A stretch of DNA of 8,446 bases, from the NCBI GenBank assembly GCA_964405775.1, contig CAYOPG010000089.1:1-8446 (forward strand), written 5' to 3'. Under the pieces are notes generated by a model. The model saw only the letters and a program-made list of their open reading frames with translations. It had not been told where the DNA came from and ran no database searches. Both the position numbers and the translations under genes were made by a program. Below are positions 5,400 to 8,446 of this stretch, piece by piece; positions within the stretch are counted from its first letter, which is position 1, and the number at the start of each line of letters is the position of its first letter. Origin of the DNA: JAAZFF01 sp964405775. Its GTDB lineage: Bacteria > Verrucomicrobiota > Kiritimatiellia > RFP12 > UBA3636.

Positions 5400-6526
5400 A
5401 AATAAGCAAAGTCCTGTTCATTTTTTCTCTGGTTTGTCTTGGGCTGGGTGCGCGCGCCCAGCAGGAGCAGAAAATTCTTGGGCCTGTAGCAACCTTCGAG
5501 ATTTCTCCAAGACAGGAAACATACTATGTTGGCCAGAAAGTCATGGCTACGCTAACGGTGGATTCCCGGGACGTTGAATTCAGTAGTAATCTGCATATTG
5601 ACGGTATTCCTGATGCCAACACTATAGGGGAATTGCGCTTTCAGCAAATCACCGGCGACAATCCTCGGATTCTAAAATATCGATCCGACTTCATTCTGCT
5701 TCGGCATGGCAGAATCGAATTCAGACCTGTCGTTACAGGCCAAGTTGCCGTCAGAGTGGGAAGCGGTTTTGTTGTAAGGCGGAGAATTTACGACTTTACC
5801 GCCGGTGCGGAACCTGTTTCATTGGATATAAGAGTTCTTCCTCTTGAAACCCGCCCAGACGATTACAGCGGTGCCGTGGGACAATTTACATTGAACGCCT
5901 CGATAACACCGTCGGATTGCTACGTGGGCGACCTAGTTAATCTGCGTTGGGTTCTTCAGGGCGAAGGTTCGATGAACATAACTCCAGATGTGAAATACGC
6001 CCCCGGCGCTGGCTTTAGGATCTACCCGCCGCGCATACTTGAACGTAGGGATGATTCGGTCACCTGCGAACAGGTGTTGATCCCACTTGGTACAAACGTT
6101 ACAGTTGCCGCACCTCTGTCGGTTTCATATTTCGATCCGCTTAAAGCAGAATATACAACGTTGCGGACTCCGGGATTCGGTTTGCGCGTCATGGAACGTC
6201 CGGCAGGTCTGCCTCCATCGACAAATGAAGTCATGAAGCTTGTCGTGGTGCCAACCACGGCCGAGCCTCGCGCAGAAACGGCGGCCAATGGACAAAGCGG
6301 ACTAGGTTTTATGAGGTTCCTGCGTCGCAGCCACGGCGAGGATCAGGTGATGGCTTTGAGCTCGACTGCAAGACTTTGTCCCGACAACACCTCAAAAACA
6401 CTCTTTGATGTTCCTGCAGGGGCAACAGTAGTAGTGCGTGAAACCGCAGGAAACTGGCGGCGCGTCCTCTACAATGGTGCTTCGGGCTGGGTGCCGCAGG
6501 CTTCGCTCAAAAAATATATTGACTGA
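5396..6526 (+). CDS. secreted BatD-like protein with C-terminal bacterial SH3 domain
   Basis: The product has 376 residues. A signal peptide (1 to about 21, ending ARA/Q) is followed by a beta-rich Ig-like region (about 30-147). A BatD-type repeat (about 153-265) opens with RPDDYSGAVG and closes with PLSVSYFDPLKAEY, directly parallel to the repeat in the preceding gene; both carry Cys two residues before GD (DCYVGD and TCNIGD). A low-complexity linker (about 270-315) leads to a bacterial SH3 domain (317-376) with ARLCPDNTSKTLFDVPAG and GASGWVP. No membrane segment follows the signal peptide, so it is probably periplasmic. SH3 domains of this type usually close BatE, so this gene appears to supply the part lacking in the fusion upstream. 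ATGA overlap implies coupled translation and a shared complex. Family assignment is good; the exact role is unknown. Confidence 0.85.
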   Translation: MKISKVLFIFSLVCLGLGARAQQEQKILGPVATFEISPRQETYYVGQKVMATLTVDSRDVEFSSNLHIDGIPDANTIGELRFQQITGDNPRILKYRSDFILLRHGRIEFRPVVTGQVAVRVGSGFVVRRRIYDFTAGAEPVSLDIRVLPLETRPDDYSGAVGQFTLNASITPSDCYVGDLVNLRWVLQGEGSMNITPDVKYAPGAGFRIYPPRILERRDDSVTCEQVLIPLGTNVTVAAPLSVSYFDPLKAEYTTLRTPGFGLRVMERPAGLPPSTNEVMKLVVVPTTAEPRAETAANGQSGLGFMRFLRRSHGEDQVMALSSTARLCPDNTSKTLFDVPAGATVVVRETAGNWRRVLYNGASGWVPQASLKKYID

Positions 6527-6547
6527 GTGTTCGGTTTTATGTAGTAT
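6519..6547 (+). promoter_or_regulatory. promoter of tRNA-Val overlapping the end of the preceding gene
   Basis: TTGACT (6519-6524, 5/6) contains the first base of the preceding gene's TGA stop (6524-6526) and its last Asp codon. A 17-base spacer leads to TAGTAT at 6542-6547 (4/6). Transcription would start near 6554, about 13 bases before the mature tRNA. The spacing is ideal and the location suits a tRNA promoter, but the -10 box is imperfect. Confidence 0.55.
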
Positions 6548-6566
6548 CACGCACGTTTCTTTTGCT

Positions 6567-6643
6567 GGGGGATTAGCTCAGTTGGTTAGAGCACTTGCTT
6601 GACATGCAAGGGGTCACTGGTTCGAGTCCAGTATCTCCCACCA
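6567..6643 (+). tRNA. tRNA-Val (anticodon GAC)
   Basis: A complete 77-base cloverleaf with encoded CCA. The acceptor stem GGGGGAT (6567-6573) pairs with ATCTCCC (6633-6639), with one G-T pair. The D stem is GCTC/GAGC (6576-6579 with 6589-6592). The anticodon stem CTTGC/GCAAG (6594-6598 with 6606-6610) encloses the loop TTGACAT, giving anticodon GAC at 6601-6603. The T arm is ACTGG-TTCGAGT-CCAGT. The discriminator is A6640 and CCA is at 6641-6643. It reads GUC and GUU valine codons. It stands alone between two protein genes on the same strand. Confidence 0.97.
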
Positions 6644-6758
6644 TATGCGCCTACTCTCTTTTGTGATCCTTTAAAGGTCAGAAGAACCTTCTAGTAATCT
6701 GCGGTATTCGGTTTGATGCCGCGTTGGTTATTTTACATAAAAAATATGCTTAAAAAGT

Positions 6759-8446
6759 ATGGAAATTAGACTTTTCGCCAGTGTGTTAACGGTGTTTTCT
6801 TTGATCTCAGTTAATGTTTTGCTTGCTGAATCAGATTTTCAGATCGGTCACGCTATTGAGTCTTCTGTTGTTGCAGAGGGGGCTGAACAGGCATATAAGT
6901 CTGCTGAAGAGACTGCGCAATTTGATCTGGTCGATATGTCTGCCGAGATGGCAGAGAAAGTCGAACAGACGGATCAACCTGCCGATGCGGAGGGTGGCGA
7001 CATGACCCACAAGATGATGATGCTTGCTATCCAAATAGGCATAATTCTATTCGCGGCACGCACCGGCGGAATGCTTGCTGAGCGTTTTCATATACCGAGC
7101 GTACTGGGCGAACTGCTGGCAGGCATTGCGATAGGCCCCTATGCTCTGGGAGGTATTAGCCTGGGTGGCATATTAAAAAGCGGGGTTTTCCCCTTGATGG
7201 GCAGTGGTAGCACTTTCCCAGTCACTCCAGAGCTTTACGGATTCTGCACAATAGCGTCGATAATACTCCTTTTCCTTTCAGGCGTGGAGACAGACTTGAA
7301 GCTGTTTGTCCGTTATTCGCTAGCGGGATCCCTCGTGGGAATCGGCGGTGTTGTGATTTCATTTGTTTTTGGAAATCTCAGTGCCGTACTGTTGTTGCAC
7401 CGGTTTATCGGTGGCGAGCCTGTGACTTTTTTTTCGTCTGAAGCTTTGTTCCTTGGAATAATGTGCACCGCAACTTCTGTCGGCATAACGGCACGCATAC
7501 TCTCGGAGCGCAAGAGCATAGACTCTCCTGAAGGAGTAACAACGATGGCCGGTGCAGTGATCGACGACGTTCTGGGCATTGTCATCCTTGCAATAGGAAT
7601 GGGAGTGGTCAGTACACATGGTGCGGGTGACACCGGCGGGATCGACTGGGGCAAGATCGGTATGATTGCAGTCAAGGTGTTCGGAATATGGTTGGGTGCC
7701 ACAGTAGTCGGCGTTATAGCTGCACGCCGTATAAGCGGCCTTCTTAAGATGTTTGGATCCGAGAGTTTAATTGCCATTTTGTCCCTTGGTTTGGCTCTTA
7801 TGCTCTCTGGTTTCTTCGAGTCAATGGGGCTTGCCATGATCATCGGCGCATATGTCATGGGGCTTGCGCTAAGCCGCACGGATATTCGCTATGTCATAAC
7901 CGAAAATCTTATGCCCGTTTATCTGTTCATGGTGCCGATTTTCTTCTGTGTCATGGGAATGATGGTTGACATGCATAAATTGATGTCGGCTCCTGTTTTG
8001 ATCTTTGGACTTATTTTCACTCTTATGGCTGTAGCCGCAAAGATCATCGGTTGTTCTGTTCCTGCTTTATTTTGCGGCTTCAACGGAATAGGAGCGTTGC
8101 GGATTGGCGCAGGCATGATCCCACGTGGTGAAGTTGCTCTTATCGTTGCCGGCATAGGCCTTACTAAAGGGCTCCTTCATCCCGAGGTTTTTAGTGTTGG
8201 CATCCTGATGACTCTTGTTACTACAGTGGCCGCCCCGCCGATTATGGTGGAGTTCTATAAGATAAAGAAATCCGGACTGCGTCGCCCATTAAGCGATGCA
8301 GAGACCTCCCGCCCGTTCACCTTCTCGCTGCCATCTGCGGAGGCTGCGACAGCACTCTGCGAGAAGCTTATAAAGGCATTCAGATCCGAAGGGTTTTTCA
8401 CTCACAGACTTGGAGGCGAAAGCAATATCTGGCAGGTAAGACGCGA
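6759..8446 (+). CDS. CPA2-family cation/proton antiporter with signal peptide and acidic extension (3' partial)
   Basis: The frame is open from ATG at 6759 through 562 codons to the window end with no stop. From residue about 85 to 500 it is a membrane transporter of the monovalent cation:proton antiporter-2 (Kef/NapA-like) family. Motifs are LGELLAGIAIGP (116-127), ATSVGITARIL (238-248), AGAVIDDVLGIVIL (264-277) with the ion-binding pair Asp269-Asp270, and MIPRGEVALIVAGIGL (453-468). The double Asp is typical of electrogenic Na+/H+ exchangers. A cytosolic tail begins after about 500. Ahead of the transporter lie a signal peptide (1-23, ending LLA) and an acidic stretch of about 60 residues. 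The more usual start would be Met82 (7002), but the upstream codons encode a convincing signal peptide, so I prefer 6759. The Shine-Dalgarno is weak. In the 115 bases before it I see no clear promoter. The transported ion is not certain. Confidence 0.9.
   Translation, partial: MEIRLFASVLTVFSLISVNVLLAESDFQIGHAIESSVVAEGAEQAYKSAEETAQFDLVDMSAEMAEKVEQTDQPADAEGGDMTHKMMMLAIQIGIILFAARTGGMLAERFHIPSVLGELLAGIAIGPYALGGISLGGILKSGVFPLMGSGSTFPVTPELYGFCTIASIILLFLSGVETDLKLFVRYSLAGSLVGIGGVVISFVFGNLSAVLLLHRFIGGEPVTFFSSEALFLGIMCTATSVGITARILSERKSIDSPEGVTTMAGAVIDDVLGIVILAIGMGVVSTHGAGDTGGIDWGKIGMIAVKVFGIWLGATVVGVIAARRISGLLKMFGSESLIAILSLGLALMLSGFFESMGLAMIIGAYVMGLALSRTDIRYVITENLMPVYLFMVPIFFCVMGMMVDMHKLMSAPVLIFGLIFTLMAVAAKIIGCSVPALFCGFNGIGALRIGAGMIPRGEVALIVAGIGLTKGLLHPEVFSVGILMTLVTTVAAPPIMVEFYKIKKSGLRRPLSDAETSRPFTFSLPSAEAATALCEKLIKAFRSEGFFTHRLGGESNIWQVRR

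Noticed and set aside
4957..5421. Minus-strand open frame of 154 codons across the bat gene junction
   Set aside because: It is opposite the TPR and membrane segments of the BatD-BatE fusion. Its product is rich in Arg, Pro and Gln with no family character.
6674..6690. Hairpin AAGGT/ACCTT as a terminator after the tRNA
   Set aside because: The stem is only 5 bp with a 7-base loop, and no T-run follows, so it is not convincing as an intrinsic terminator.
6567..6758. tRNA-Val as an integration site of a mobile element
   Set aside because: No copy of the tRNA 3' end, integrase gene or compositional break is seen in the sequence that follows. The next gene is an ordinary antiporter.
7313..7879. 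Minus-strand open frame of 188 codons inside the antiporter gene
   Set aside because: It lies opposite strongly conserved antiporter motifs, its product is a low-complexity mix of Ile, Pro, Thr and Ser, and it has no start signal or family features. It is an antisense shadow.

Overview
The window looks like the chromosome of a Gram-negative bacterium of roughly 50% GC. The gene content points towards the Planctomycetes-Verrucomicrobia-Chlamydiae group (a Kiritimatiella-, Lentisphaera- or Verrucomicrobium-like lineage) or a neighbouring phylum. The reasons are Bat (aerotolerance-type) proteins, an archaeal-type cofactor-independent phosphoglycerate mutase-like protein, and signal peptides on exported proteins. 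This placement is an inference; no marker gene here settles it.

Left part (1-2387, minus strand): a two-gene operon, apgM-like then galE, joined by a 4-base ATGA overlap and followed by a small hairpin that may be a terminator. A possible 3' end of a convergent gene lies at the left edge.

Divergent intergenic region (2388-2846): this is dense with signals. From left to right it holds a probable near-leaderless promoter for apgM, then five copies of an AAAGTA-like hexamer (TACTTT on the other strand) spaced 11-12 bp apart. A near-consensus extended -10 promoter follows. It drives a roughly 190-nt RNA whose fold (closing stem, central bubble with a small 3'-side hairpin, long apical arm, U-tract) fits 6S RNA. 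Last comes a second extended -10 promoter for the bat genes.

Middle (2847-6526, plus strand): two genes overlapping by ATGA. The first is a BatD-BatE fusion of 850 residues that keeps what looks like the old BatE signal peptide as an internal hydrophobic segment. The second is a secreted, shortened BatD-like protein that ends in a bacterial SH3 domain of the kind normally found at the end of BatE. The usual partners (MoxR ATPase, DUF58 protein, BatA/BatB von Willebrand A proteins) are not in the window.

Right part (6519-8446): a tRNA-Val(GAC) gene whose -35 box appears to lie inside the end of the preceding gene. After it comes a CPA2-family cation/proton antiporter with a signal peptide and an acidic N-terminal extension, cut off by the window end.

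The items most worth following up are the phased AAAGTA array and the rearranged Bat proteins.
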